Source of the DNA: JANNVZ01 sp046155615
GTDB lineage: Bacteria; Bacteroidota; Bacteroidia; Flavobacteriales_D; Sanyastnellaceae
Assembly (NCBI GenBank): GCA_046155615.1
Contig: JBJXFP010000094.1
Span: 1 to 42,917, forward strand
Reading direction: 5' to 3'
DNA length: 42,917 nt
The notes beneath the pieces are model-generated. The model was not told the origin of the DNA. It saw only the letters and a list, made by a program, of their open reading frames with translations, and did no database searches. A program made the translations under genes and the position numbers. How positions within the stretch are numbered: position 1 is the first letter of the stretch; each line of letters starts with the position of its first letter. Below are positions 8,076-16,407 of the stretch, piece by piece.

Positions 8076-8662
8076 TAGCCGCACAACCTCTGGTATTTGC
8101 CAGCCACAATGCACACAAAGTGCAGGAGATAAATGCCAAACTTGGAACAAGCATGCTTGTAAAAGGCTTGCATGAAATAGGCTGCACAGAAGAAATACCG
8201 GAGACTGCTGATACCCTCGAAGGCAATGCGCGCATCAAAGCATGGCATGTGTACAACCAATATGGGCACAACTGCTTTGCTGACGACACAGGCCTGGAGG
8301 TGGTAGCATTGAACAATGCACCTGGTGTGCGCAGTGCGCGCTACGCAGGCGAGCACAAGAGTTTTGAAGACAATATGAATCTCTTGCTGGAAAACATGAA
8401 GCACGAAACAAACCGTGAGGCTCGTTTCCGAACGGTTATTTGCCTCGTATTGCATGGAAAAGAATATGTGTTTGATGGAGTGGTTAACGGACACATAGCG
8501 CGTGAAAAGCGCGGCCTACGAGGCTTTGGTTACGACCCCGTGTTTGTGCCCGCAGTTACCTCGGCCACCTTTGCTGAGATGGATATGGATGAAAAAAACC
8601 TGATAAGCCATCGTGCTAAAGCTGTGCAATTGCTTGCTGAGTTTCTCCAAATAAATTTCTGA
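8072..8662 (+). CDS. rdgB: RdgB/HAM1 non-canonical purine NTP pyrophosphatase
   Basis: Hydrolyses dITP, XTP and related deaminated purine nucleotides to the monophosphate and PPi, keeping them out of DNA and RNA. The 196-aa length is typical. Visible motifs: FASHNAHKVQEI near the N-terminus (the S/T-x-N-x-x-K substrate site), FADDTGLEV (metal-binding acids, about 69-77), GVRSARYAG (about 85-93) and GFGYDPVFVP (about 150-159). It starts at ATG 8072, overlapping the menE stop as ATGA, so it is translated from the men operon transcript although its function is unrelated. Confidence 0.95.
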   Translation: MIAAQPLVFASHNAHKVQEINAKLGTSMLVKGLHEIGCTEEIPETADTLEGNARIKAWHVYNQYGHNCFADDTGLEVVALNNAPGVRSARYAGEHKSFEDNMNLLLENMKHETNREARFRTVICLVLHGKEYVFDGVVNGHIAREKRGLRGFGYDPVFVPAVTSATFAEMDMDEKNLISHRAKAVQLLAEFLQINF

Positions 8663-8665
8663 TGC

Positions 8666-9322
8666 CTAAGCAATTTTCTTTTCAATCTCTATTCGATTGT
8701 CCGCATACTTTCTTACCAACTCCAAATCATGCGAAGTGAAAAGCACTGCGAGATTTTCAGTTTCGCACAATGATCTAAGCAAGCGCATCAAATCTTCTTT
8801 CGCTTCATAATCAAGAAAGGCAGTAGGCTCATCCATCAGCAGCAAAGGTGTTTGCTGAGCGAGTGATTTGGCAATCATGGCCTTTTGCGATTCGCCATCG
8901 CTAAGTCTGGCCAATGGCTCATTGGCCAAGTGGCCTATCTGCATACGATCTATGCAGTGCATTACTTGCATGTCGTCTTCACTATTGCCAAAGTGGAAGC
9001 GGCCCTGCATGGGATAGCGGCCCATCATCACCAATGTCTTTACATCAATGCCTTGCAGCGCTATGCGTTGTGTTAGTGTGATACTCACTAAGCGCGCTTG
9101 TTCGTTGTTGCTTAGTTCATGTATGTTTTTCTCGCCTATGTGTATTTGTCCATGCAGTGGTTTCATCAGCCCCGCAATGGTTCGCAGCAAAGTTGTTTTT
9201 CCGCTTCCGTTTTTTCCGGTTATGGCCAGCATCTCACCATGCTTCACCCGCAGGTTGAATGATTCCATAAGTGGCAGCTTATAGCCAACGCTCAGATTGT
9301 GTATGTGCAGCACGTCATTCAT
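8666..9322 (-). CDS. ABC transporter ATP-binding protein (FecE/BtuD type)
   Basis: The 218-aa ATPase partner of the adjacent FecCD-type permease. Walker A is GKNGSGKTT (about 36-44), the signature is LSDGESQ (about 138-144; the canonical form is LSGGQ, so one glycine is replaced by Asp), Walker B is LLLMDEPTAFLD (about 159-170) and the switch histidine is in FTSHDLE. It is shorter than the usual 250-260 aa, ending soon after the H-loop. It lies 9 nt after the permease gene and overlaps nothing; rdgB ends convergently 3 nt away. Substrate is probably iron-siderophore, haem or cobalamin; the binding protein is not in the window. Confidence 0.88.
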   Translation of the reverse strand: MNDVLHIHNLSVGYKLPLMESFNLRVKHGEMLAITGKNGSGKTTLLRTIAGLMKPLHGQIHIGEKNIHELSNNEQARLVSITLTQRIALQGIDVKTLVMMGRYPMQGRFHFGNSEDDMQVMHCIDRMQIGHLANEPLARLSDGESQKAMIAKSLAQQTPLLLMDEPTAFLDYEAKEDLMRLLRSLCETENLAVLFTSHDLELVRKYADNRIEIEKKIA

Positions 9323-9331
9323 TTTAATTAT

Positions 9332-10348
9332 TCAGATAATGGATCTGCTCTTAGTGCCTCTTACTAATATGTAGATAATGAATGGCGCTCCCAATGCCGA
9401 TACCAGTGCATTGAGCGGAATGTGCAATACGCGCGACAACAAATCGGCAAGCATGGATGCGGCTGCACCACCCAATGCAACAGGCACTAAAAGGCGGGCA
9501 TGCTCTGCGGTGTGCATAAGCAGGCGTGCAATGTGCGGCACCACCAGCCCTATGAAAGCTACAGGCCCGCAGAAGGCTGTGCTCATGCCAACCATAATAC
9601 CCACAGAGAGCAAAATCAATAACCTTGTTTGCTTAACAGGCACACCCATGTTGTGCGCATAGTCATCACCCAGCAGCAGCAGATTGAGGTGTTTCAAAAT
9701 GAAAAGTATGATTACACCGCTCAATACAATGCCTCCTCCAAGCATCACCACTTCGCTCATATCGGCTTCGCTGTAACTGCCCATGCCCCACAATGCAAAA
9801 CTTTTTACAGAATCGCTGCTGGCTCTGAACTGAAGCGCACTCACTATGGCTGAGGTAAAAAAACCGAGCATGATACCGAATACAAGCAGCGTGGTATTGT
9901 CAGCTAAACGCTGCGACACTAACATGATGAGCATAAGTACGGAGATGGCACCGGCAATGGCCGCAACAATTACCGCTGCGTGACCACCTGCAGAAGTTGA
10001 CCACGGCAAGCCACTGCCTGCACTCAGCATCAGCACTGCCACCCCAAGCGAGGCGCCACTGCTTATGCCCAGTACCGATGGGCCAGCCAGCGGATTGCGA
10101 AACAAAGTCTGCATAAGCCAACCACTCAGCGCAAGAGCTACACCGGCCACCGCAGCTATGCACGCCTGCGGCAATCGCACCTCGCGCATCACTAAGTTGT
10201 GTTGTTCGTTCAGCGCATCGCCCAGCAAACCATGCCATACATCACCAACACCAATGCCCGATGCACCTGTAAGTAATTCAGCCGTGAACAGCACCACACA
10301 AACTCCGCAGAGCAGTACAATTCTCAGTGTGATGCCGCTTGAAAACAT
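9332..10348 (-). CDS. FecCD-family ABC transporter permease
   Basis: A 338-aa inner-membrane permease of the BtuC/FecCD family with about ten helices. The conserved LPQACIAAVAGVALALSG and LFRNPLAGPSVLGISSGASL (about 57-98), the FCGPVAFIGLVVPHIAR segment and the C-terminal EVPLNAL-like HIPLNALVSALGAPF are all present. I place the start at ATG 10348. The frame stays open up to 10420, but that extension would read through the transcription terminator of the upstream rpoD gene (10393-10428). Forms a two-gene unit with the ATPase. Confidence 0.9.
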   Translation of the reverse strand: MFSSGITLRIVLLCGVCVVLFTAELLTGASGIGVGDVWHGLLGDALNEQHNLVMREVRLPQACIAAVAGVALALSGWLMQTLFRNPLAGPSVLGISSGASLGVAVLMLSAGSGLPWSTSAGGHAAVIVAAIAGAISVLMLIMLVSQRLADNTTLLVFGIMLGFFTSAIVSALQFRASSDSVKSFALWGMGSYSEADMSEVVMLGGGIVLSGVIILFILKHLNLLLLGDDYAHNMGVPVKQTRLLILLSVGIMVGMSTAFCGPVAFIGLVVPHIARLLMHTAEHARLLVPVALGGAAASMLADLLSRVLHIPLNALVSALGAPFIIYILVRGTKSRSII

Positions 10349-10392
10349 AAGGCGGCAAATAAAGCTGAGCTTGCCGTGAATGATGAATTGAC

Positions 10393-10428
10393 AAAAAAGA
10401 AAGCCCCTGCCAATCGGCAAGGGCTTTC
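10393..10428 (-). terminator. Terminator of rpoD
   Basis: A 13-bp stem GAAAGCCC(T)TGCC / GGCAGGGGCTTTC with a GATT loop, followed on the minus strand by T6. Confidence 0.9.
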
Positions 10429-10489
10429 ATTGTGTCTAACCCCAAAACACACAAAATGAACCAATGTGTTTTGAGCCGTTTAATATTTT

Positions 10490-11359
10490 CTAACCTAAGT
10501 AAGACTTCAGCATCTTACTGCGGCTCGTATGCTTCAGCCTGCGTATCGCCTTCTCTTTTATCTGGCGAACACGCTCACGAGTCAGGTCAAATCGCTCACC
10601 TATTTCTTCCAATGTCAGAGGATGTTCACCATTCAACCCAAAGTACAGGCGCACCACATCAGCCTCGCGGCTGGTCAGCGTCCGCAGCGAACGTTCTATC
10701 TCTTTGCGCAGCGACTCATGCAACAAGTCTGTATCAGGTGATGGGGTGTCGTTAGTCTGCAACACATCATACATCGTGCTGCTGCTGTCATCACCATCCT
10801 TCAATGGCGCGTCCATACTTACATGGCGGCCACTGTTGCGCAACGACTGCTTCACCTCATCCAATGTCATCTCCAACACCTCTGCCAACTCAGCAGGGGT
10901 TGGCGGGCGCTCAAATTCCTGCTCCAGCTTCGCAAACGCTTTGTTTATTTTGTTGATGCTGCCAATTTTATTCAGTGGCAAACGAACAATACGACTTTGC
11001 TCGGCAAGTGCCTGCAAAATGCTTTGACGAATCCACCACACCGCATAGGATATGAATTTGAAACCACGCGTTTCATCAAAACGCTGAGCAGCCTTGATGA
11101 GGCCAAGGTTTCCTTCGTTGATCAAGTCAGGAAGTGAAAGTCCTTGGTTCTGATATTGTTTTGAAACTGAAACCACAAAGCGCAGATTAGCTTTAGTCAG
11201 CTTCTCCAGTGCAGTCTGGTCACCCGCTTTGATACGCTTGGCGAGTTCTACCTCCTCCTCAGCAGTTATCAGATCCACACGGCCAATCTCTTGCAGGTAT
11301 TTGTCCAGCGAGGCCGTCTCGCGATTGGTTACCTGTTTGGTTATTTTAAGTTGTCTCAT
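10490..11359 (-). CDS. rpoD: Primary RNA polymerase sigma factor (RpoD/SigA type)
   Basis: The housekeeping sigma factor that directs core polymerase to promoters. At 289 aa it lacks the long acidic N-terminus of the proteobacterial protein, as known for Bacteroidota. Region 1.2 begins at about residue 16 (DKYLQEIGRVDLITAEEE); region 2 includes NLRFVVSVSKQYQNQGL, DLINEGNLGLIKA and the promoter-melting segment FKFISYAVWWIRQSI (about 100-115); region 3 follows at PTPAELAEVL; region 4.2 is LTLEEIGERFDLTRERVRQI (helix-turn-helix for the -33 element). It is monocistronic with its own promoter and terminator. Its promoter preferences match the TAnnTTTG elements listed here. Confidence 0.97.
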   Translation of the reverse strand: MRQLKITKQVTNRETASLDKYLQEIGRVDLITAEEEVELAKRIKAGDQTALEKLTKANLRFVVSVSKQYQNQGLSLPDLINEGNLGLIKAAQRFDETRGFKFISYAVWWIRQSILQALAEQSRIVRLPLNKIGSINKINKAFAKLEQEFERPPTPAELAEVLEMTLDEVKQSLRNSGRHVSMDAPLKDGDDSSSTMYDVLQTNDTPSPDTDLLHESLRKEIERSLRTLTSREADVVRLYFGLNGEHPLTLEEIGERFDLTRERVRQIKEKAIRRLKHTSRSKMLKSYLG

Positions 11360-11437
11360 TGTATTTTTTGATTCGGTGAATTGTTGACTTGTTGATTATA
11401 CATGCCATTCACTTGGTTCAATTTGCTGTTTTCAATT

Positions 11438-11465
11438 CAAACTTAGTTGAGCGAATTACTTTCAA
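11438..11465 (-). promoter_or_regulatory. Promoter of rpoD
   Basis: Minus-strand TTG (11465-11463), 17 nt, exact TAAGTTTG (11445-11438). It leaves a leader of about 70 nt before the rpoD start. Confidence 0.7.
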
Positions 11466-11497
11466 TGACTTTTTTCAATATCCATTTTCAATTGAAT

Positions 11498-13639
11498 TCA
11501 ATTCTCCGCTGGCTCCGGCTTTGGCAGCAACACTTTGCGCGACAATTTGTATTTGCCACGGTCATCTTTACCTATCACCTTCACCTGTATGCGGTCGCCT
11601 TCTTTCAGTACATCGCGCACATTTTCTATTCTGCGCCATTCTATTTCCGATACATGCAACAGGGCATCTTGCTTGGGAAGTATTTCCACAAAAGCACCAA
11701 ACGCCTGTATATTTTTTACAACACCATCATAGATAGCACCCACTTCAATTTCCGGAGGAAAACAAATGTTTTTTATAGCACGCACTGCACCATCCAATGA
11801 TTCTTTATTCGTTGCAGCTACTTCTACTATGCCTTTGCCATCTACCTCGGTTATCGAAATGGTTGCTCCTGTGGTCTTCTGGATTTCCTGAATCACCTTG
11901 CCACCTGGGCCAATTACAGCTCCTATTGTTTCTGATGGGATTTCCAATGATACAATGCGTGGTGCATGTGGTTTGTAATCAGTGCGTGGCTTGTCTAATG
12001 TCTTGGTTATTTCTCCCAATATGTGCAGACGACCATCACGAGCCTGAGCCAATGCATTCTTCACCATGTCCATACTCAAGCCTTTTATCTTGATGTCCAT
12101 CTGACAAGCTGTGATGCCCTTCGCTGTGCCTGTCACTTTGAAGTCCATATCACCTAAGTGATCCTCATCACCAAGTATGTCTGAAAGAATCTGATACTTC
12201 GAATTGTCTTCGTTAGTAATCAACCCCATAGCAATGCCCGAAACAGGTGCGCTGATAGGCACACCGCCATCCATCAGAGCGAGTGTACCTGCACACACCG
12301 TAGCCATTGACGATGAACCGTTCGATTCAAGTATATCAGAAACTATGCGGATAGTGTATGGGCAAACTTCACGCGAAGGCAACACAGGCTTCAATGCACG
12401 CAGTGCCAGATTGCCGTGGCCTATTTCCCTGCGGCTTGTAGCACGTATAGGTCTTGCCTCACCGGTGCTGTATGGTGGAAAGTTGTAATGCAGCAAAAAT
12501 TTGTCTTCACGCTTGTGCACCACTGAATCTATTGTTTGCTCATCGAGCTTGGTGCCAAGGGTCAGCGTAGTCAGCGACTGTGTTTCGCCACGGGTGAAAA
12601 TGGCTGAACCATGTGTGCCGGGCAGATAATCCACCTCACTCCAGATTGGGCGAATCTCAGAAGTCTTCCTTCCGTCCAGGCGCTGGCCATCCATCAGTAT
12701 CATGTTGCGCATCGCATCCTTGATACAGTCATGATGAAATTTCTTGAACAGAAATGCTTTTTCTTCCTTCTGCTCATCGGTGAACTGCGCATTGAATGCT
12801 TCTTCTATGGCATGAAATGCATCGGTGCGCTCCTTCTTACCTGCCGACTTCTTGGCAGTGTCATAATATTTTTGATAACACGCATCCCAAACCTGCTTCT
12901 TCAACTCTTCATCTTTTGGCTCATGGTCATAGGTGCGTTTCACTTTCGATTTCTCCACACCAGCGGCCAGTGCAGTTTGTGCAGCGCATTGTTTCTTGAT
13001 GGCTTCATGCGCTACTTCCAGCGCGGCTATCATGTCAGCTTCGCTCACTTCCTTCATCTCTCCTTCTACCATGATGATGCTGTCATCACTGCCTGCAACC
13101 ATCAATTCCAAATCTGCAGTTTGCAGCATAGGCCAGGTAGGATTGATGACGAACTGACCACCTACACGTGCCACCCGCACTTCGCTTATCGGCCCGTTGA
13201 ATGGTATGTCAGAAACGGCCAGCGCGGCTGAAGCTGCAAGCCCGGCAAGGCTGTCAGACATGTTACTATCATCAGCCGAAATGAGGTTTACCACCACCTG
13301 CACTTCAGCATGAAAATCGTCAGGAAACATGGGGCGCAATGCGCGGTCTATCAGGCGGGCTACAAGTATTTCATCATCATAAGGGCGTGCCTCACGCTTG
13401 AAGTATCCCCCCGGAAAGCGGCCAGCGGCTGCGTACTTCTCGCGATATTCTACTGTGAGGGGAAGAAAGTCAACTCCTTCTTTGGCTTCTTCGCTGGCTA
13501 CTACTGCTGCAAGCAACATAGTGTCGCCCTGCCTCACTACCACCGAGCCATGTGCCTGCTTGGCAAGTTTACCCGTTTCGATGGTTATCGGGCGTCCATT
13601 TCCCAGGTCAATAGTCTGGGTTTTCAAATCATAGTTCAT
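11498..13639 (-). CDS. pnp: Polyribonucleotide nucleotidyltransferase (PNPase)
   Basis: A 3'-5' phosphorolytic exoribonuclease, trimeric, central to RNA turnover. The 713-aa protein has the full domain order: RNase PH domain 1 (about 10-145), an alpha-helical linker, RNase PH domain 2 (about 315-545, with PFSTGEARPI-like PPYSTGEARPIRATSRREIGHG), KH domain (IGAVIGPGGKVIQEIQ, about 565-580) and S1 domain (GAIYDGVVKNIQAFGAFVEI, starting about 632). It is encoded after rpsO, the gene order widely conserved in bacteria. It ends 138 nt before the rpoD start, with the rpoD promoter in between. Confidence 0.97.
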   Translation of the reverse strand: MNYDLKTQTIDLGNGRPITIETGKLAKQAHGSVVVRQGDTMLLAAVVASEEAKEGVDFLPLTVEYREKYAAAGRFPGGYFKREARPYDDEILVARLIDRALRPMFPDDFHAEVQVVVNLISADDSNMSDSLAGLAASAALAVSDIPFNGPISEVRVARVGGQFVINPTWPMLQTADLELMVAGSDDSIIMVEGEMKEVSEADMIAALEVAHEAIKKQCAAQTALAAGVEKSKVKRTYDHEPKDEELKKQVWDACYQKYYDTAKKSAGKKERTDAFHAIEEAFNAQFTDEQKEEKAFLFKKFHHDCIKDAMRNMILMDGQRLDGRKTSEIRPIWSEVDYLPGTHGSAIFTRGETQSLTTLTLGTKLDEQTIDSVVHKREDKFLLHYNFPPYSTGEARPIRATSRREIGHGNLALRALKPVLPSREVCPYTIRIVSDILESNGSSSMATVCAGTLALMDGGVPISAPVSGIAMGLITNEDNSKYQILSDILGDEDHLGDMDFKVTGTAKGITACQMDIKIKGLSMDMVKNALAQARDGRLHILGEITKTLDKPRTDYKPHAPRIVSLEIPSETIGAVIGPGGKVIQEIQKTTGATISITEVDGKGIVEVAATNKESLDGAVRAIKNICFPPEIEVGAIYDGVVKNIQAFGAFVEILPKQDALLHVSEIEWRRIENVRDVLKEGDRIQVKVIGKDDRGKYKLSRKVLLPKPEPAEN

Positions 13640-13712
13640 CTTTTGCTATGTGTATTTAATTGTTTGATTTCATTCGAACGGGCAGGCCGGTAACAGCCAT
13701 TTCAAAAAACGC

Positions 13713-13742
13713 GAAAAGGCAATTGGTTTCAATTGCCCTTTC
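13713..13742 (-). terminator. Hairpin between rpsO and pnp
   Basis: A 12-bp stem AAAGGGCAATTG/CAATTGCCTTTT with a AAAC loop lies between the rpsO stop (13767) and the pnp start (13639). The minus-strand tail after it has few T residues, so it may be a partial terminator or an RNase processing site rather than a full stop; in E. coli this intercistronic region is where RNase III acts. Confidence 0.6.
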
Positions 13743-13766
13743 TGCCAGCTTTAGCAGCCTGTAATT

Positions 13767-14036
13767 TTATTTGCGCAGGTCAAGTTCTTTAACGATAGCG
13801 CGGTAACGGGTAATGTCGGTTTTGTGCAGGTAGTCCAGCAGGCTTCTGCGCTTGCCCACCAATCTGATAAGTGAACGCTGGGTGCCGTAGTCTTTCTTGT
13901 TCACCTTCAGGTGTTCTGTAAGGTGGCTGATGCGGTGTGTGAAGAGAGCAATTTGCCCTTCTGCCGAGCCGGTGTCTTTCTCAGACTTGCCGTGCTTCTT
14001 GAAAATTTCTTGTTTCTTGTCTGTTGTAAGGTACAT
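13767..14036 (-). CDS. rpsO: 30S ribosomal protein S15
   Basis: The 89-aa primary 16S-binding protein of the small subunit platform. It has the standard length and the conserved helices: DTGSAEGQIALFTHRISHLTEHLK (in two parts; about 21-44), the KDYGTQRSLIRLVGKRRSLLDYL region (about 48-70) that binds the 16S three-way junction, and the closing DITRYRAIVKELDLRK. It begins at ATG 14036 and heads the rpsO-pnp pair, with an exact Bacteroidota promoter 80 nt upstream. Confidence 0.98.
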   Translation of the reverse strand: MYLTTDKKQEIFKKHGKSEKDTGSAEGQIALFTHRISHLTEHLKVNKKDYGTQRSLIRLVGKRRSLLDYLHKTDITRYRAIVKELDLRK

Positions 14037-14076
14037 GCCAATACTTTTTTAAGTGATTTTTATGCTTGCCTTCTGC

Positions 14077-14103
14077 AAGGAAAATGAACGTTGCCATTTC
14101 CTT
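14077..14103 (-). promoter_or_regulatory. Leader hairpin upstream of rpsO
   Basis: In the predicted rpsO leader, AAGGAAATG pairs with CATTTTCCTT (one bulge). A competing small stem CTTGC/GCAAG (14065-14079) shares part of it, so two exclusive folds are possible. S15 is known to repress its own mRNA in other phyla; use of this structure for that is inference. Confidence 0.35.
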
Positions 14104-14116
14104 TTTTTAAGGGCGG

Positions 14117-14148
14117 CAAATGTATGCGCCTCACTTAGTTGGGGCAAA
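14117..14148 (-). promoter_or_regulatory. Promoter of rpsO-pnp
   Basis: Minus-strand TTTG (14148-14145), 20 nt, exact TACATTTG (14124-14117). One of the best matches in the window. Confidence 0.8.
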
Positions 14149-14292
14149 AAAAGTTTTTTCACTGCTTTTTCGGGAGTGAGAGCTATATATAATCTCTGAA
14201 ATGAATTATGCAGCAATTCGGGTAACATAACCTAAAGGTTTGGTCAGGATATATTCGCCCGAATTTTCTTCACAGACAAATTCAACAAGTTC

Positions 14293-15768
14293 ATGTCTTA
14301 TTTACAAGAGAAATTAGTGGGTGAAGGTCTCACTTATGATGACGTTCTGCTTGTGCCTGCACACTCCAATGTGCTTCCCCGCGAGGTCAACATTCAATCA
14401 AAATTTAGCCGAAACATTGTACTGAACACACCACTGGTGAGTGCAGCTATGGACACTGTAACAGAAAGTGAAATGGCCATTGCTATGGCCAGGCAAGGCG
14501 GCATAGGTGTGATTCACAAAAACATGAGCATAGCTGATCAGGCACAGCAGGTGCGCAAAGTGAAGCGCAGCGAAAGTGGTATGATTCAAGATCCAGTGAC
14601 CCTGCCATTGACCGCCACAGTAGGCGATGCACTCAAGCAAATGGCAGAGAATAAGATTGGTGGTATTCCGGTAGTAGATGACAAGGGTTTGCTGAAAGGC
14701 ATAGTGACCAACCGCGATTTGCGTTTTGAAAAGGATAATGCCCGCGCCATCACCGAGGTGATGACCTCAGAACATTTGATAACTACTGACAAGCCTAATG
14801 ATTTGCCAGCGGCTGAGCAAATACTACAAGCACATAAGATAGAAAAACTACCGGTAGTGGATAAGGCCGGAAAACTGATTGGCTTGATGACTTACCAAGA
14901 TATTATCAAGCTCAAGAAATATCCCAACTCGTGCAAGGATTCGTTAGGCAGATTGCGCGTAGCGGCTGCCGTTGGCGTAACACATGACACCATGGAGAGA
15001 GTAGAGGCGATGGTAAAAGCAGGTGTTGACGCCATAGTCATCGATACTGCACATGGGCATTCGCAAGGGGTAATAGATATGCTTAAGCAGGTGAAAGAAA
15101 AATATGGAAAAAAAGTAGATATAGTGGTTGGCAATATTGCAACTGTCGAAGCAGCTAATGCACTTGCCGAAGCCGGTGCTGATGCGGTGAAGGTGGGCAT
15201 AGGGCCGGGTAGCATTTGCACTACACGTGTGATAGCAGGTGTAGGTGTACCCCAACTTACTGCGGTGATGGATGTGGCCCATGGTATCAATGACAAGACT
15301 ATGCCCATTATAGCCGATGGTGGCATTCGGTTTACAGGTGATATAGTGAAGGCCATAGCAGGTGGTGGCCACACCGTAATGGTTGGCAGCATGCTGGCAG
15401 GCACTGAGGAGAGTCCGGGCGAAACCATCATTTACGAAGGAAGAAAATTCAAGAGTTACCGAGGTATGGGCAGCGTGGAAGCCATGCAGCAAGGCAGCAA
15501 AGACCGCTACTTTCAGGATGCTGAAGACGACATCAAGAAATTGGTACCTGAGGGCATCAGTGGCAGGGTGCCCTTCAAAGGCAGTGTGCAGGAAGTGATG
15601 TATCAGGTGATGGGTGGCTTGCGTGCTGGAATGGGATATTGCGGTGCTGCAACTATCGAACATCTACAACAATCAAAATTTATTCGCATCACCAATGCCG
15701 GAGTGAAGGAGAGCCACCCGCATGATGTGTTCATCACACGCGAGGCTCCTAATTATAGTTTGAAATAG
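14293..15768 (+). CDS. guaB: Inosine-5'-monophosphate dehydrogenase
   Basis: Oxidises IMP to XMP with NAD+, the committed step of GMP synthesis. The 491-aa protein has the catalytic barrel split by a pair of CBS domains (about 95-210: QDPVTLPLTATVGDAL and MTSEHLITTDKPNDL mark them). The active-site loop GIGPGSICTTRV (about 300-311) contains the catalytic cysteine; the phosphate-binding IADGGIRFTGDIVKAI and the flap with YRGMGSVEAM follow. CBS domains commonly bind ATP/GTP and regulate the enzyme. The start at ATG 14293 leaves room for a weak -7 element TATATTCG near 14251; no clear -33 partner is seen. Monocistronic. Confidence 0.97.
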   Translation: MSYLQEKLVGEGLTYDDVLLVPAHSNVLPREVNIQSKFSRNIVLNTPLVSAAMDTVTESEMAIAMARQGGIGVIHKNMSIADQAQQVRKVKRSESGMIQDPVTLPLTATVGDALKQMAENKIGGIPVVDDKGLLKGIVTNRDLRFEKDNARAITEVMTSEHLITTDKPNDLPAAEQILQAHKIEKLPVVDKAGKLIGLMTYQDIIKLKKYPNSCKDSLGRLRVAAAVGVTHDTMERVEAMVKAGVDAIVIDTAHGHSQGVIDMLKQVKEKYGKKVDIVVGNIATVEAANALAEAGADAVKVGIGPGSICTTRVIAGVGVPQLTAVMDVAHGINDKTMPIIADGGIRFTGDIVKAIAGGGHTVMVGSMLAGTEESPGETIIYEGRKFKSYRGMGSVEAMQQGSKDRYFQDAEDDIKKLVPEGISGRVPFKGSVQEVMYQVMGGLRAGMGYCGAATIEHLQQSKFIRITNAGVKESHPHDVFITREAPNYSLK

Positions 15769-15773
15769 ATCCG

Positions 15774-16007
15774 CTACAGCACTTCCGTATTCTCTTGGTT
15801 TGGTGTTGTCATCTTTTTGTACATCAAATATTCCAGTGCTATGCGTGTGGCTATGAAGGACATTGCAACCACAGCAGGGCCGAAAGAGGAGAATATGAGC
15901 AGCAGGAATACTCCAATAGGCATTATCAATCCCAGCATACATATCTGATAAAATACATGTGGCTGAATCGAAAGAGCCTGCTTGTCTTGCTTGTAAACGA
16001 AGTACAT
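15774..16007 (-). CDS. Small hypothetical membrane protein
   Basis: A 77-aa protein with one long or two short hydrophobic stretches (about 20-60: ICMLGLIMPIGVFLLLIFSS and then a second segment), ending in a polar tail with MYKKMTTPNQENTEVL. No family is recognised. It starts 9 nt after the stop of the upstream small membrane gene, so the two probably form an operon and may act together. It ends 5 nt after the convergent guaB stop. Confidence 0.5.
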   Translation of the reverse strand: MYFVYKQDKQALSIQPHVFYQICMLGLIMPIGVFLLLIFSSFGPAVVAMSFIATRIALEYLMYKKMTTPNQENTEVL

Positions 16008-16016
16008 ACTTACAGC

Positions 16017-16376
16017 TTATGTAACTAACAAAGCTATGCTGTTGAAAAAGACACCACTTTGATTGTTCCCAAAAAAGTCTCTGTCCATGAATTCACTTCT
16101 TGCAGCTTTAGTCATACCAACCATTTCGGCTTCCATGCCTATCTGAAAACTCAATGAAATCATGATGAGCATGATTGCAATTCCAAATATGAATATCAAG
16201 ACGCGGTCGCTTACAGAACTTTCACTGCCGCGATAAAAGAAGAGATAAAGCCCGAGTATGATGAACAACTCTACCACCATGCTGAACAAAACCATGAAAC
16301 TGCTCAAATGCACATCATGAAGTGGCAGTGCCATGATGATGTAAAAAATACTCAGCAGTGTGCTTTTGATTTTCAT
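16017..16376 (-). CDS. Hypothetical membrane protein
   Basis: A 119-aa protein with three hydrophobic segments (about 5-20, 27-47, 58-78) and a more polar region containing MTKAARSEFMDRDFFGNN before a last short hydrophobic end. No family is recognised. Gene spacing to the downstream small membrane gene (9 nt) suggests joint translation; spacing to the upstream CotH gene stop (about 30 nt) would allow all three to be one transcript. Confidence 0.5.
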   Translation of the reverse strand: MKIKSTLLSIFYIIMALPLHDVHLSSFMVLFSMVVELFIILGLYLFFYRGSESSVSDRVLIFIFGIAIMLIMISLSFQIGMEAEMVGMTKAARSEFMDRDFFGNNQSGVFFNSIALLVT

Positions 16377-16407
16377 GTTTTGTTGCTGAGGATAAATATC
16401 ATTTTTC

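Noticed and set aside
10349..10420. Upstream start for the FecCD permease
   Set aside because: Would translate across the rpoD terminator hairpin.
14944..15663. 239-codon minus-strand frame
   Set aside because: Antisense to guaB; no recognisable motif.
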